From Cryomorphaceae bacterium (GTDB taxonomy: Bacteria > Bacteroidota > Bacteroidia > Flavobacteriales > Schleiferiaceae): DNA of 10,739 nucleotides. Of this stretch, positions 1 through 7,100 are shown in pieces (position 1 is the stretch's first letter; each line of letters starts with the position of its first letter). Both the position numbers and the translations under genes were made by a program. The notes under the pieces were generated by a model, which was not told where the DNA came from, did not search any database, and worked only from the letters and a program-made list of their open reading frames with translations. The stretch is from assembly GCA_003507115.1 (NCBI GenBank), contig DNWN01000152.1, positions 1 through 10,739 of the forward strand, read 5' to 3'.

Positions 1-302
1 GTGTTCGGGCCGTTTTGGTGAAGAGCTTTGCACGGATCCACGAAACCAACCTCAAGAAGCAAGGCATGCTGGCCTTGACCTTTGCCAATGAGGCGGATTA
101 CGCCCGCATTCAAGAGCACGATGCCATCGACTTTGTGGACCTGAAGGACTTCGCTCCGGGCAAGCCCTTAACGTTGGTTTTCCGCCATGCCGATGGCAGC
201 GAAGACCGCGTGGTAGCGCAGCATACCTACAATGAACAGCAGATCGCCTGGTTTAAGGCGGGCTCTGCCCTCAACCTCATCAAACAAGAACAAGGTTTGT
301 AA
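1..302 (+). CDS. acn: Aconitate hydratase, C-terminal end (partial)
   Basis: This is the last ~100 residues of a gene that enters from the left edge; the frame is open from base 3 and ends in TAA at 300-302. Aconitase interconverts citrate and isocitrate in the TCA cycle using a 4Fe-4S cluster; the cluster cysteines would lie upstream, outside the window. What is visible is the C-terminal swivel domain: a [21 protein letters not shown] stretch (residues from about base 21), which in this family carries the substrate-contacting SFARIH arginine region, and an ending of the type [18 protein letters not shown] that I recognise from Bacteroidota aconitases of the mitochondrial-like class. A TTG at base 15 could be mistaken for a start, but homologous residues continue upstream of it. 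A strong terminator follows 22 bases after the stop. Identification is from memory of the family, not from a search. Confidence 0.88.
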   Translation, partial: VRAVLVKSFARIHETNLKKQGMLALTFANEADYARIQEHDAIDFVDLKDFAPGKPLTLVFRHADGSEDRVVAQHTYNEQQIAWFKAGSALNLIKQEQGL

Positions 303-324
303 ACCATAGGTTGATAAGTTCTCC

Positions 325-357
325 AAGCCGCAGCCCCAAAAGGCTGCGGCTTTTTTT
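325..357 (+). terminator. Rho-independent terminator after the aconitase gene
   Basis: A perfect 9-bp stem, GCCGCAGCC (327-335) pairing with GGCTGCGGC (342-350), encloses a six-base CCAAAA loop. It is followed at once by seven Ts (351-357). The AA at 325-326 can extend the stem by pairing with the first two Ts. It lies 22 bases past the aconitase stop and only 11 bases before the next start codon, so it should separate aconitase transcripts from the transporter gene. Confidence 0.93.
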
Positions 358-368
358 ACCTTCCAAGC

Positions 369-1652
369 ATGGAGTATTCAAAGCGAACCCAATGGGGCTG
401 GGCCATGTACGATTGGGCCAACTCGTCCTACAGTTTAGTCATTGGGACGGCCATCTATCCCATTTATTACGCCGCGGTGATGGAAGGTGCAGGCAAGGAA
501 GGGTTTGCCTTTTTAGGTGGGCACATCAGCACCACCGCCGCTTACACCTTTGCAGTCGCCGCCTCATTTTTGACCGTAAGCCTCATGACGCCCTACCTGA
601 GCGCCCTGGCCGAACTAGGAGGGAACAAGAAGCAATTCATGCGAAGCTTCATCTACACGGGGTCGGCCGCGTGCATGGGGATGTACTTTTTCACGGAAGA
701 GACCTTGTGGTGGGGGCTCCTCGCTCCGTATTTGGCTTCGCTCTGCTTTTCGGGGAGTTTGGTATTCTACAATTCGTACTTGCCGGAAATTGCCCCGCCA
801 GACCGCCAAGATGCCTTGTCCGCTCGGGGATTTGCCCTAGGCTACTTGGGCAGTAGTTTGGTGTTGATTGCCGCCTTGGCCTGTATCCAGAACCCCGATT
901 GGTTCAACCAAGAGGGGGTGGGTTGGATTACCCGGATGAGCTTCGTAACCGTGGGCCTTTGGTGGCTAGGTTGGGGAGAATTTTCCCTCTATCGCCTGCC
1001 GTCGGGCCATCAAATTGAGGGCGGCGTGAAAGAAAAGGGCTGGATTCGGGCGGCCTACCAGCGCGTGTTTGATGTCGTGGCGGAATTTCGGGCTATGCCT
1101 GGGGTAGAGCGATTTTTAGTGGGCTTCTTTTTTGCTTCGGCGGGGGTCCAAACCATCATTTTGATTGCCTCCTTGTTCGGAACGCAAGTGTTAGGACTGG
1201 AGACCTCGGCCCTGATCACCACCATCCTACTCATCCAATTTGTGGGGATAGCGGGTTCCTATATTTTCAGCCGCCTCAGTGATGTGTGGGGCAATATTCG
1301 AGCTCTCATTGTTGCGGGACTGCTCTGGGTTTGCATTTGTGCTCTGGCTTATGTGGTGAACAGCGAAACGCAGTTCTATCTCTTGGGGGCCGCGGTGGGA
1401 TTGGTGCTCGGGGGCATACAATCGTTGGCGCGGTCTACCTTTTCCAAGTTGCTTCCCTCAGAAGGGGAGCACGTCACCTACTTTAGTTTTTTTGACATCG
1501 CCGAAAAGTTGGCGACGGTGTTGGGCATGGTGGCTGTCGGTTGGATGGAAACGGTCACGGGAGACCTTCGATTTTCGGCCCTCCTCTTGTCCGGATTTTT
1601 CTTGTTGGCGGTTGCCTCGTGGTTTGGGGTGAGGACGGCACAAAAATTGTAG
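369..1652 (+). CDS. UMF1-family MFS transporter (Atg22-like)
   Basis: A 427-residue polytopic membrane protein with about 11-12 hydrophobic segments, consistent with a 12-helix major facilitator. Recognition rests on the N-terminal stretch WAMYDWANSSYSLVI (residues 11-25), the GGIQSLARSTFSKLLP stretch (348-363) and the following YFSFFDIAEK (371-380), all typical of the UMF1 family, which is related to yeast vacuolar effluxer Atg22. In yeast Atg22 exports amino acids from the vacuole; the bacterial substrate is not known and the sequence does not show it. A hydrophilic loop at about 207-245 separates the two six-helix halves. The ATG is chosen because the family motif begins just after it; no Shine-Dalgarno is visible. 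The stop is 11 bases before the cytochrome-like lipoprotein gene, so co-transcription is likely, though a functional link is not implied. Confidence 0.88.
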   Translation: MEYSKRTQWGWAMYDWANSSYSLVIGTAIYPIYYAAVMEGAGKEGFAFLGGHISTTAAYTFAVAASFLTVSLMTPYLSALAELGGNKKQFMRSFIYTGSAACMGMYFFTEETLWWGLLAPYLASLCFSGSLVFYNSYLPEIAPPDRQDALSARGFALGYLGSSLVLIAALACIQNPDWFNQEGVGWITRMSFVTVGLWWLGWGEFSLYRLPSGHQIEGGVKEKGWIRAAYQRVFDVVAEFRAMPGVERFLVGFFFASAGVQTIILIASLFGTQVLGLETSALITTILLIQFVGIAGSYIFSRLSDVWGNIRALIVAGLLWVCICALAYVVNSETQFYLLGAAVGLVLGGIQSLARSTFSKLLPSEGEHVTYFSFFDIAEKLATVLGMVAVGWMETVTGDLRFSALLLSGFFLLAVASWFGVRTAQKL

Positions 1653-1663
1653 TTTGGCTCCCA

Positions 1664-2020
1664 ATGAAAAAAGCGATTCTTTCCGTCCTAGCCTTGACGA
1701 GCATGATCTCGGCATGCTATTATGACAATGCGGAGGAGCTGTACGGAACCACCCCCTGCGATGCCAGTGCCGTGACGTGGACGTCCGATATTCAACCCTT
1801 ACTTCAAACCCAATGCGTTTCCTGCCATTCGGGGGCCTCTGCGTCTGCGGGTAAAGACTTCTCTACCTACACTTCGGTAAAGGCCTCCCTCAATAGCGCG
1901 GTGGGGCGCATGAACAAGCCGGTGGGAGACCCCCTGCTCATGCCTCCGAGCGGAAAACTTTCTACCTGTTCTCTCACCAAAATGGACGCCTGGGTTGCAG
2001 CCGGGGCGCCCCAAAACTAA
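1664..2020 (+). CDS. Monohaem cytochrome c-like lipoprotein
   Basis: A 118-residue exported protein. The first 17 residues form a signal peptide ending in a lipobox (M-I-S-A-C), so Cys18 is the probable lipid-anchor site. The mature part has one CVSCH haem c motif (residues 51-55) within a TSDIQPLLQTQCVSCH context typical of small cytochrome c domains, and Met93 in LLMPPSGKLS is the likely distal haem ligand. Cys32 and Cys102 flank the haem core and could form a disulphide. The ending MDAWVAAGAPQN matches the final helix of this class. Haem must be attached in the periplasm, so an electron-carrier role at the membrane surface is inferred. A reading frame extends 41 codons upstream into the transporter gene, but the signal peptide fixes this ATG. 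It is followed 7 bases later by the YceI gene. Confidence 0.85.
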   Translation: MKKAILSVLALTSMISACYYDNAEELYGTTPCDASAVTWTSDIQPLLQTQCVSCHSGASASAGKDFSTYTSVKASLNSAVGRMNKPVGDPLLMPPSGKLSTCSLTKMDAWVAAGAPQN

Positions 2021-2027
2021 AATCCCT

Positions 2028-2570
2028 ATGAAAAAGTCCCTTCTTTTATTGGTTACCCTCTGTGTATCCTACTCGGCGATGGCCCAAAAACTGGTTAGCC
2101 GCGATACCTATGTCCACTTCTTTTCCGAAACCCCCGTGGAGGATATTGAAGCTTCGCTGAAGGATGGGGTCGGCCTGGTCAACACGGAAACCAAGGAATT
2201 TGTCTTTCAAGTGAATATCCAGTCCTTCACCTTTGAGAAAGCCCTCATGCAGGAGCATTTCAATGAGAACTACATGGAGTCTACCAAGTATCCCAAGGGC
2301 TTGTTCAAGGGCAAAATTTCGGGGGATGTCGCCTTCGCAAAGGCGGGAACGTACAACGTGAAGCTGGTGGGTACCATGAATATCCACGGTAAGGATCGCG
2401 CCATGACGATTCCCGCAACCATCGCCGTATCCAAAGAAGGTTTGGTCGTCTTGGAGTCGACATTTATCATCAAGCCGACGGACCACGATGTCGAAATCCC
2501 CAGTTTGGTGGTCACCAAAATCGCCAAGGAGATCGAAGTCAAGGTGAAGTCCACTCTTCGCGCCAACTAA
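2028..2570 (+). CDS. YceI-family periplasmic lipocalin-like protein
   Basis: A 180-residue protein with a Sec signal peptide (hydrophobic residues 4-16, probable cleavage after AMA at 17-19, leaving Gln as the first mature residue). The mature part alternates hydrophobic and polar residues as in a lipocalin-like beta-barrel. The stretch HFNENYMESTKYPKGLFKG (about 78-96) matches the conserved YceI element in which M-x-S-x-x-[FY]-P is followed by a strand. A later GTMNIHGKDRAMTIPATI segment matches the family's second conserved strand pair. YceI proteins bind long isoprenoid lipids in known structures and in several bacteria sit beside cytochromes; the ligand here is unknown. The ATG is chosen for the signal peptide; an upstream in-frame ATG at 1995 lies in the preceding gene. 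There is 1 base between its stop and the next ATG, so translational coupling is likely. Confidence 0.87.
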   Translation: MKKSLLLLVTLCVSYSAMAQKLVSRDTYVHFFSETPVEDIEASLKDGVGLVNTETKEFVFQVNIQSFTFEKALMQEHFNENYMESTKYPKGLFKGKISGDVAFAKAGTYNVKLVGTMNIHGKDRAMTIPATIAVSKEGLVVLESTFIIKPTDHDVEIPSLVVTKIAKEIEVKVKSTLRAN

Positions 2571-2571
2571 G

Positions 2572-3456
2572 ATGAAGCGCATTCTTCTGGCGCTGAGCCT
2601 AGGACTTGCTGCAAGTGCCTGGGCCCAAGACGACCTATTGGCAGAATTGGACGCGATCGCTCCTCCCGCTCCAAAGGCCTATGCCTTTGCCACGTTTAAG
2701 GGTACGCGTATCATCAATCAGCAGTCCGTAGAATTACCTGCTGCAGGGGTTGGGCAGTTTGTCATTGGCCACCGCTTTGGAGCACTCAACGACCGCCCAT
2801 TATACAATCTTTTTGGATTGGACGTTGCGCAAATCCGATTTGAATACAGCTATTCTCCCGTCGCTTGGCTCAATTACGGGGCGGGTAGATCTTCGGGATC
2901 CAAAACCTACGACGCGTTTGCTAAAGTGCGTTTCACTCGACAATCGCGTGGCCCAGGTTTCAACTGGCCCGTGACCACCGCGTACTACACCAACGCGACG
3001 GTCGTCACGACGCCTTTTACAGATGGATTTGAGCATTTCTTTTCCGATCGACTGGCCTATACCCACCAGTTCCTCATGGCTCGCAAGATGAATGAGGCCC
3101 TTTCTCTCCAAGTCGTGCCCACGCTGGTGCATTTCAACTTGGTCCAAACAACGGATGAGTCCAATGATCAATGGGGGGTCGCCTTTGGGGGACGCTACAA
3201 GCTCACCCAGCGCATGGCTTTGACGGCGGAGTACCTACTTCGCGCGAATCCCTTGGATCAGACCAGAAATCCCTTGAGTCTCGGCATTGACATCGAGACG
3301 GGCGGACACGTGTTTCAATTCCACTTGACCAATGCCCGATCCATGGCCGATCCGCAGTGGATGATGCAAACCCCAGGATCCTGGTCCAAAGGGGACATAT
3401 TTCTGGGCTTTAATATTACCCGCGTATTTACCCATAAAGCACCCGAATTCCGGTAA
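2572..3456 (+). CDS. DUF5777-type outer-membrane beta-barrel protein
   Basis: A 294-residue exported protein with a signal peptide (MKRILLALSLGLAASAWA, cleavage before QDD) and a short proline/alanine-rich linker at about 30-36. The rest is a series of amphipathic strands rich in aromatic residues: FATFKGTRIINQQS near the N-terminus, GVGQFVIGHRFG (about 59-70), then FGLDVAQIRFEYSYSP and later paired strands. The C-terminus GDIFLGFNITRVF resembles the closing strand of an outer-membrane barrel. The pattern is what I know as the DUF5777 family of Bacteroidota, whose function is not established. Its position, one base after a YceI gene and close to a cytochrome lipoprotein, is an arrangement I recall from other Bacteroidota, so the three probably act together at the envelope. 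It appears to be the last gene of the block; no clear terminator follows. Confidence 0.78.
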   Translation: MKRILLALSLGLAASAWAQDDLLAELDAIAPPAPKAYAFATFKGTRIINQQSVELPAAGVGQFVIGHRFGALNDRPLYNLFGLDVAQIRFEYSYSPVAWLNYGAGRSSGSKTYDAFAKVRFTRQSRGPGFNWPVTTAYYTNATVVTTPFTDGFEHFFSDRLAYTHQFLMARKMNEALSLQVVPTLVHFNLVQTTDESNDQWGVAFGGRYKLTQRMALTAEYLLRANPLDQTRNPLSLGIDIETGGHVFQFHLTNARSMADPQWMMQTPGSWSKGDIFLGFNITRVFTHKAPEFR

Positions 3457-3463
3457 AAATTGT

Positions 3464-3471
3464 TCTTTTTG
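3464..3471 (+). promoter_or_regulatory. Weak -7-like element upstream of lhgO
   Basis: TCTTTTTG matches five of the six fixed positions of the Bacteroidota -7 consensus TAnnTTTG. It lies just after the DUF5777 stop codon and would give an lhgO leader of about 55-60 bases. No TTTG-type -33 element is evident at the right distance, so this is only a candidate. Confidence 0.22.
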
Positions 3472-3503
3472 GCAGGGCGATCACACTCTCATGCCAATAC
3501 ACC

Positions 3504-3527
3504 GCAGTAACTTCGGGCGGTAACTTC
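3504..3527 (+). repeat. Tandem 11-base direct repeat in the lhgO leader
   Basis: GCAGTAACTTC (3504-3514) and GCGGTAACTTC (3517-3527) differ at one base and are spaced 13 bases start to start. They end 7 bases before the GTG start of lhgO. The same stretch contains a weak inverted repeat, ACCGC (3501-3505) against GCGGT (3517-3521). Its position would suit an operator or a translational control element, but two short copies could also arise by chance. Confidence 0.35.
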
Positions 3528-3534
3528 CTCCCTA

Positions 3535-4734
3535 GTGAATCACACATTTGACCTCATCGTCGTGGGCGGCGGCATCGTTGGTGCGGCCACGGCCTATCAA
3601 TACCGGCAACGGCATCCCCGTGCACGTATTGCTGTGTTGGAAAAAGAACCCCGCGCCGCCGCCCATCAAACAGGACGGAATTCGGGCGTAATTCACTCCG
3701 GACTCTATTACAAGCCCGGGTCGCTCAAGGCACGAACGTGCCTCAGCGGTTATGCGCAATTACTCGATTTCTGTGCGGAAAACGCCGTGGCGCATGAGGT
3801 CTGCGGAAAAATCGTGGTTGCGACGGATGCCCAGGAGGCTGCGCGCTTGCGCGGCCTTGCGGATCGTGGTTCCCAAAACGGGTTGCAAGGCCTAGGCTTC
3901 CTGGATGCCGACCAAGCCCGTGAGATCGAACCCCATATCGAAGCCTACGAAGCGCTTTGGGTACCGCAGACGGGCATCGTGGACTATGTGGGCATGACGC
4001 AAAAATTGCTTGAGCGGGCCACAGACGGCCAAGGTTCGGTGCGTTTGAATTGCCGCGTTCATGGACTCAAGCGATCGGGCTCCATCCGTCGAGTAGAAAC
4101 CTCGGAGGGAACGTTTGAAGCGCCCCATGTGGTGGTCTGCGCGGGATTGCAAAGCGACCGAATGGCGGCGAAGGACGGCGTTCGAAATGGCATTCGCATC
4201 GTCCCCTTTCGGGGCGATTACTACGACTTGACGCCCGAGGCAGCCCACAAGGTGAGAAACCTTGTCTACCCCGTGCCCGATCCCGAATTTCCCTTCCTGG
4301 GCGTCCACTTTACGCGCATGGTGGAAGGCGGGGTTGAATGTGGCCCCAATGCCGTTTTCAGCTTTGCACGAGAAGGCTACGCCAAGACGGCCTTTGATGC
4401 CGAGGATAGCGCGAGTGCTCTAGGCTTCGGTGGGACGTGGCGCCTCTTCGCGAAGCATTGGCGCTACGGACTCGGAGAATATGAGCGGGCTTTTTCAAAA
4501 AAGAAATTCCTCACGGCCCTGCAAAAAATGATGCCCAGCTTGGCGATGGAAGACATTATTCCGGGTCGAGCGGGAATTCGCGCTCAGGCACTGGACCAGC
4601 AGGGCCAATTGGTCGATGATTTTGTAATCGAGCGTGGGGAGGCAGCCGTGCATGTCATCAATGCCCCCTCGCCCGCCGCGACGGCGAGCTTAGCTATTGC
4701 GGAAGAGATTCTAGAGCGCGTAGCGCAGTCCTAA
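3535..4734 (+). CDS. lhgO: L-2-hydroxyglutarate oxidase
   Basis: A 399-residue FAD-dependent oxidoreductase of the DAO superfamily. It oxidises L-2-hydroxyglutarate, a side product of malate dehydrogenase and similar enzymes, to 2-oxoglutarate, passing electrons to oxygen or the quinone pool at the membrane. The N-terminal FAD-binding fold is seen as DLIVVGGGIVGAATA (residues 6-20) with an acidic end to the second strand (AVLEKE, 33-38). The stretch HQTGRNSGVIHSGLYYKPGS (44-63) is a hallmark of this enzyme and its human homologue L2HGDH. Near the end GRAGIRAQ and NAPSPAATASLAIAEEI match the family's C-terminus. The start is GTG: an in-frame TAA at 3508-3510 excludes any upstream ATG, and starting later would remove the FAD-binding motif. 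No Shine-Dalgarno is visible. The gene is convergent with the AstE/AspA-type gene, 3 bases apart. Confidence 0.92.
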   Translation: MNHTFDLIVVGGGIVGAATAYQYRQRHPRARIAVLEKEPRAAAHQTGRNSGVIHSGLYYKPGSLKARTCLSGYAQLLDFCAENAVAHEVCGKIVVATDAQEAARLRGLADRGSQNGLQGLGFLDADQAREIEPHIEAYEALWVPQTGIVDYVGMTQKLLERATDGQGSVRLNCRVHGLKRSGSIRRVETSEGTFEAPHVVVCAGLQSDRMAAKDGVRNGIRIVPFRGDYYDLTPEAAHKVRNLVYPVPDPEFPFLGVHFTRMVEGGVECGPNAVFSFAREGYAKTAFDAEDSASALGFGGTWRLFAKHWRYGLGEYERAFSKKKFLTALQKMMPSLAMEDIIPGRAGIRAQALDQQGQLVDDFVIERGEAAVHVINAPSPAATASLAIAEEILERVAQS

Positions 4735-4737
4735 CGC

Positions 4738-5751
4738 TTACTTCTGTCCTTCTGCCTCGGGCCAAGGGCTTTCCTTGCCGATATGGAACAGGGCGTCGCC
4801 CCGGTGCACTAACGGAATGTTGTTGTGCCCAATGATGAATCCATCCATAGGACTCAAAATCTTCACCGTGTACGAGTCGTAGGGGTTTCGAATTCGGCCA
4901 ATTAACTCGCCTTCCCGCACCGCTTGGCCACTACCGCGTTCAAAGGAAAAAAGGCCGGATGCTTCGGCACGCACCCAGGTGTTTCCTGCAATGTGGCGGG
5001 GAGTCGCGGGGCTCCCTTTTTCGCGGCCTCGGATACCATGTACTTTGGGAGACTTGGCAAGCATACCAATATGATACATGTACCGTTTAGTGCCGCGTAT
5101 AGCTTCTTTGATCGCTTGCTCTTCGAGCCGCAGGGATTCCCCACCCTCGTACACGATAATGGGCACCCCATTCATCTGACCGCATGCCCGCAAGGATCCG
5201 GCTATTAACCCCGATCCCAGTGAAATTGGCGCTTGAAACGCCTTGGCCATATCGATAGCCAGCGGATCGAGCGGATCGTAGCGAATCTGGGGGTAGTTGG
5301 TGCGGCTCGCACCGCCCGTATGAAAATCGATACCCATGTCGACTACGGGAAGGATTTTGGTCGCCAAGGTGTGGGCCACCTGGGCGGCAAGGGAGCCATT
5401 GGAAGAACCTGGAAAACTGCGGTTGACATCCTTTCCATCGGGCACTTCCCGACTAAAGAACAAGAATCCGTAGACGTTGATGATTGGCAGGGCGACGACC
5501 GTTCCGCATGTGATCTCCTCAAAAATCCCGAGGGAAATCATGCGGCGAACCACTTCGATGCCATTGACTTCATCCCCGTGAAGGCCTCCGCTCAACAGTA
5601 AGGTTGGTCCCGGAGTCGCGCTCCGAAACACGTGCACGGGCATATGAATCAGGGTTCCAGATAAAAGTCTGGCGACCTGAATTTCAACGGTTTTATAGCT
5701 CCCTGGAGGTATGACGATGTCGTCAATGACCAAGACGTCATCGGTGGTCAT
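4738..5751 (-). CDS. Succinylglutamate desuccinylase/aspartoacylase-family zinc hydrolase
   Basis: A 337-residue member of the M14-like AstE/AspA family, zinc enzymes that hydrolyse N-acyl or amide bonds. The zinc site is visible: GGLHGDEVNG gives His58 and Glu61, and DFHTGG gives His144. DVNRSFPG (108-115) supplies the substrate-binding Asn-Arg pair, and YEGGE (201-205) the probable catalytic glutamate. The C-terminal region (about 260-330) ends in SPMDGFIIGHNNIPLVHRGD, resembling the beta-sandwich tail of the subfamily that often accompanies RimK-type ligases. No rimK is present here, so the substrate cannot be named; true AstE (arginine catabolism) is unlikely without other ast genes. Its ATG follows the purB stop codon with no intervening base, which argues for translational coupling with purB. 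Confidence 0.83.
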   Translation of the reverse strand: MTTDDVLVIDDIVIPPGSYKTVEIQVARLLSGTLIHMPVHVFRSATPGPTLLLSGGLHGDEVNGIEVVRRMISLGIFEEITCGTVVALPIINVYGFLFFSREVPDGKDVNRSFPGSSNGSLAAQVAHTLATKILPVVDMGIDFHTGGASRTNYPQIRYDPLDPLAIDMAKAFQAPISLGSGLIAGSLRACGQMNGVPIIVYEGGESLRLEEQAIKEAIRGTKRYMYHIGMLAKSPKVHGIRGREKGSPATPRHIAGNTWVRAEASGLFSFERGSGQAVREGELIGRIRNPYDSYTVKILSPMDGFIIGHNNIPLVHRGDALFHIGKESPWPEAEGQK

Positions 5752-7092
5752 TTACTGTCCAGTGTAGGTTTGTGGACGCAGAGCACGCAGCTCGTCTTTG
5801 ACCGATTCGGACACGCCCAGCCCCTCAATAAAGGCCGAAATCGTGCGCTGAGTAATGCCCTCATTCGTCCGTGTCAAAGCTTTGAGCGCCTCATAGGGCT
5901 GAGGGTAGGCTTCGCGGCGGAGGATCGTTTGAATACCCTCGGCGACCACGGCCCAGTTGGATTCCAAATCGGCATCCATGGCGTGCTCATTTACAATGAG
6001 CTTACCCAAGCCTTTTTGGAGATTTTGCATCGCAAGCAAGCCGTGCCCAAACGGAACACCCACATTTCGCAAGACCGTACTGTCTGTCAAATCTCGCTGA
6101 AGGCGGGAAATGGGGAGTTTTGCAGACAAATGCTCGAGCAAGGCATTGGCGATGCCTAGGTTGCCCTCCGCATTTTCAAAATCGATTGGATTCACCTTGT
6201 GGGGCATGGCCGAAGAGCCTACCTCACCCGCGATAATGCGCTGTTTGAAGTACTCCATGCTGATGTATTGCCAAACATCTTTGGATAAATCGATGAGGAT
6301 CGTGTGGATACGCTTGACGCCATCGAGATAGGCCGCCAGATAGTCGTAGTGTTCGATCTGCGTGGTTGGGTAAGAGCGCTTCAGTCCCAGTGTTTCCTCG
6401 CAGAAATGGAAGGCAAAAGCATGCCAGTCCGTGGCGGGATATGCTGCAAAGTGAGCATTAAAGGCCCCGGTGGCACCTCCAAATTTGGCCGCAAATGGAA
6501 TGCTGTTCAGCATGTTCCGTTGCTGCTCAAGTCGAACGATAAAAACCTGCCATTCTTTGCCCAAGCGTGTCGGGGAGGCCGGTTGTCCGTGGGTTCGGGC
6601 CAACATGGGCAAATCAGCCCATGCAATCGATTGATCCCGAAGTTGGTCTAGCAGGTCTTCGAGGGCTGGCAAAAAAATCTCTTCGTGGTACTCCTTGATA
6701 GAGAGGGGAATGGCCGTATTGTTTATGTCTTGGGAAGTCAGGCCAAAATGCACATACTCCGCTTGGGATTCCAAACCAAGCTTGGTCAATTGATCTTTTA
6801 AAAAGTACTCGACCGCTTTGACGTCGTGGTTGGTTGTTTTTTCGATTCGCTTGATCTCGAGCGCATCCGCTTCCGAAAACTGGGTGTAAATCTGTCTCAA
6901 AGCCTGTTTGTGCTCGTCGTGGATCCCCGAGAGGGCAGGGAGCGGGAGTTCGGCCAGGGCAATGAAATACTCCACTTCCACGCGAACGCGGTAGGTGATG
7001 AGTCCAAATTCGGAGAAATACGGCGAAAGAGGTTGAGTGGTCCGAGCATATCGGCCATCAAGCGGCGACAAAGCGTGTAAGGCAAATTCCAT
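5752..7092 (-). CDS. purB: Adenylosuccinate lyase
   Basis: A 446-residue enzyme of the fumarase/aspartase superfamily. It acts twice in purine synthesis: it releases fumarate from SAICAR to give AICAR, and from adenylosuccinate to give AMP. Motifs in order: LSPLDGRYA (9-16), TTNHD (86-90), HFGLTSQDIN (115-124), THGQPASPT (168-176, His169 being the catalytic general-acid candidate) and the flexible signature loop GSSAMPHKVNPIDFENAEGN (292-311) with the catalytic serine. Length and sequence match the E. coli-type PurB (456 residues). The frame stays open 27 codons further upstream, but those overlap the preceding gene and the family begins at MEFALHALSPLDGR, so the ATG at 7092 is chosen. The gene lies 8 bases after the HsdR_N-like gene and abuts the AstE/AspA-like gene, suggesting a three-gene operon. 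Confidence 0.96.
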   Translation of the reverse strand: MEFALHALSPLDGRYARTTQPLSPYFSEFGLITYRVRVEVEYFIALAELPLPALSGIHDEHKQALRQIYTQFSEADALEIKRIEKTTNHDVKAVEYFLKDQLTKLGLESQAEYVHFGLTSQDINNTAIPLSIKEYHEEIFLPALEDLLDQLRDQSIAWADLPMLARTHGQPASPTRLGKEWQVFIVRLEQQRNMLNSIPFAAKFGGATGAFNAHFAAYPATDWHAFAFHFCEETLGLKRSYPTTQIEHYDYLAAYLDGVKRIHTILIDLSKDVWQYISMEYFKQRIIAGEVGSSAMPHKVNPIDFENAEGNLGIANALLEHLSAKLPISRLQRDLTDSTVLRNVGVPFGHGLLAMQNLQKGLGKLIVNEHAMDADLESNWAVVAEGIQTILRREAYPQPYEALKALTRTNEGITQRTISAFIEGLGVSESVKDELRALRPQTYTGQ

Positions 7093-7100
7093 TCCTAGTA

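Noticed and set aside
311..856. 181-codon plus-strand frame overlapping the transporter start
   Set aside because: Rich in Arg, His and Gly as expected of an out-of-frame reading of a G+C-rich gene, and it includes the terminator hairpin; the transporter frame has clear family motifs.
1541..1663. Upstream in-frame extension of the cytochrome lipoprotein
   Set aside because: It overlaps the transporter gene and would bury the signal peptide and lipobox 41 residues inside the protein.
2046..2582. 178-codon antisense reading frame over the YceI gene
   Set aside because: The sense strand has a clear signal peptide and YceI motifs; the antisense frame is low-complexity shadow translation with no recognisable domain.
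4716..4726. GCGC-GTA-GCGC hairpin near the convergent lhgO and hydrolase ends
   Set aside because: Only a 4-bp stem, inside the lhgO coding region, with no T-tract on either strand; not convincing as a terminator.
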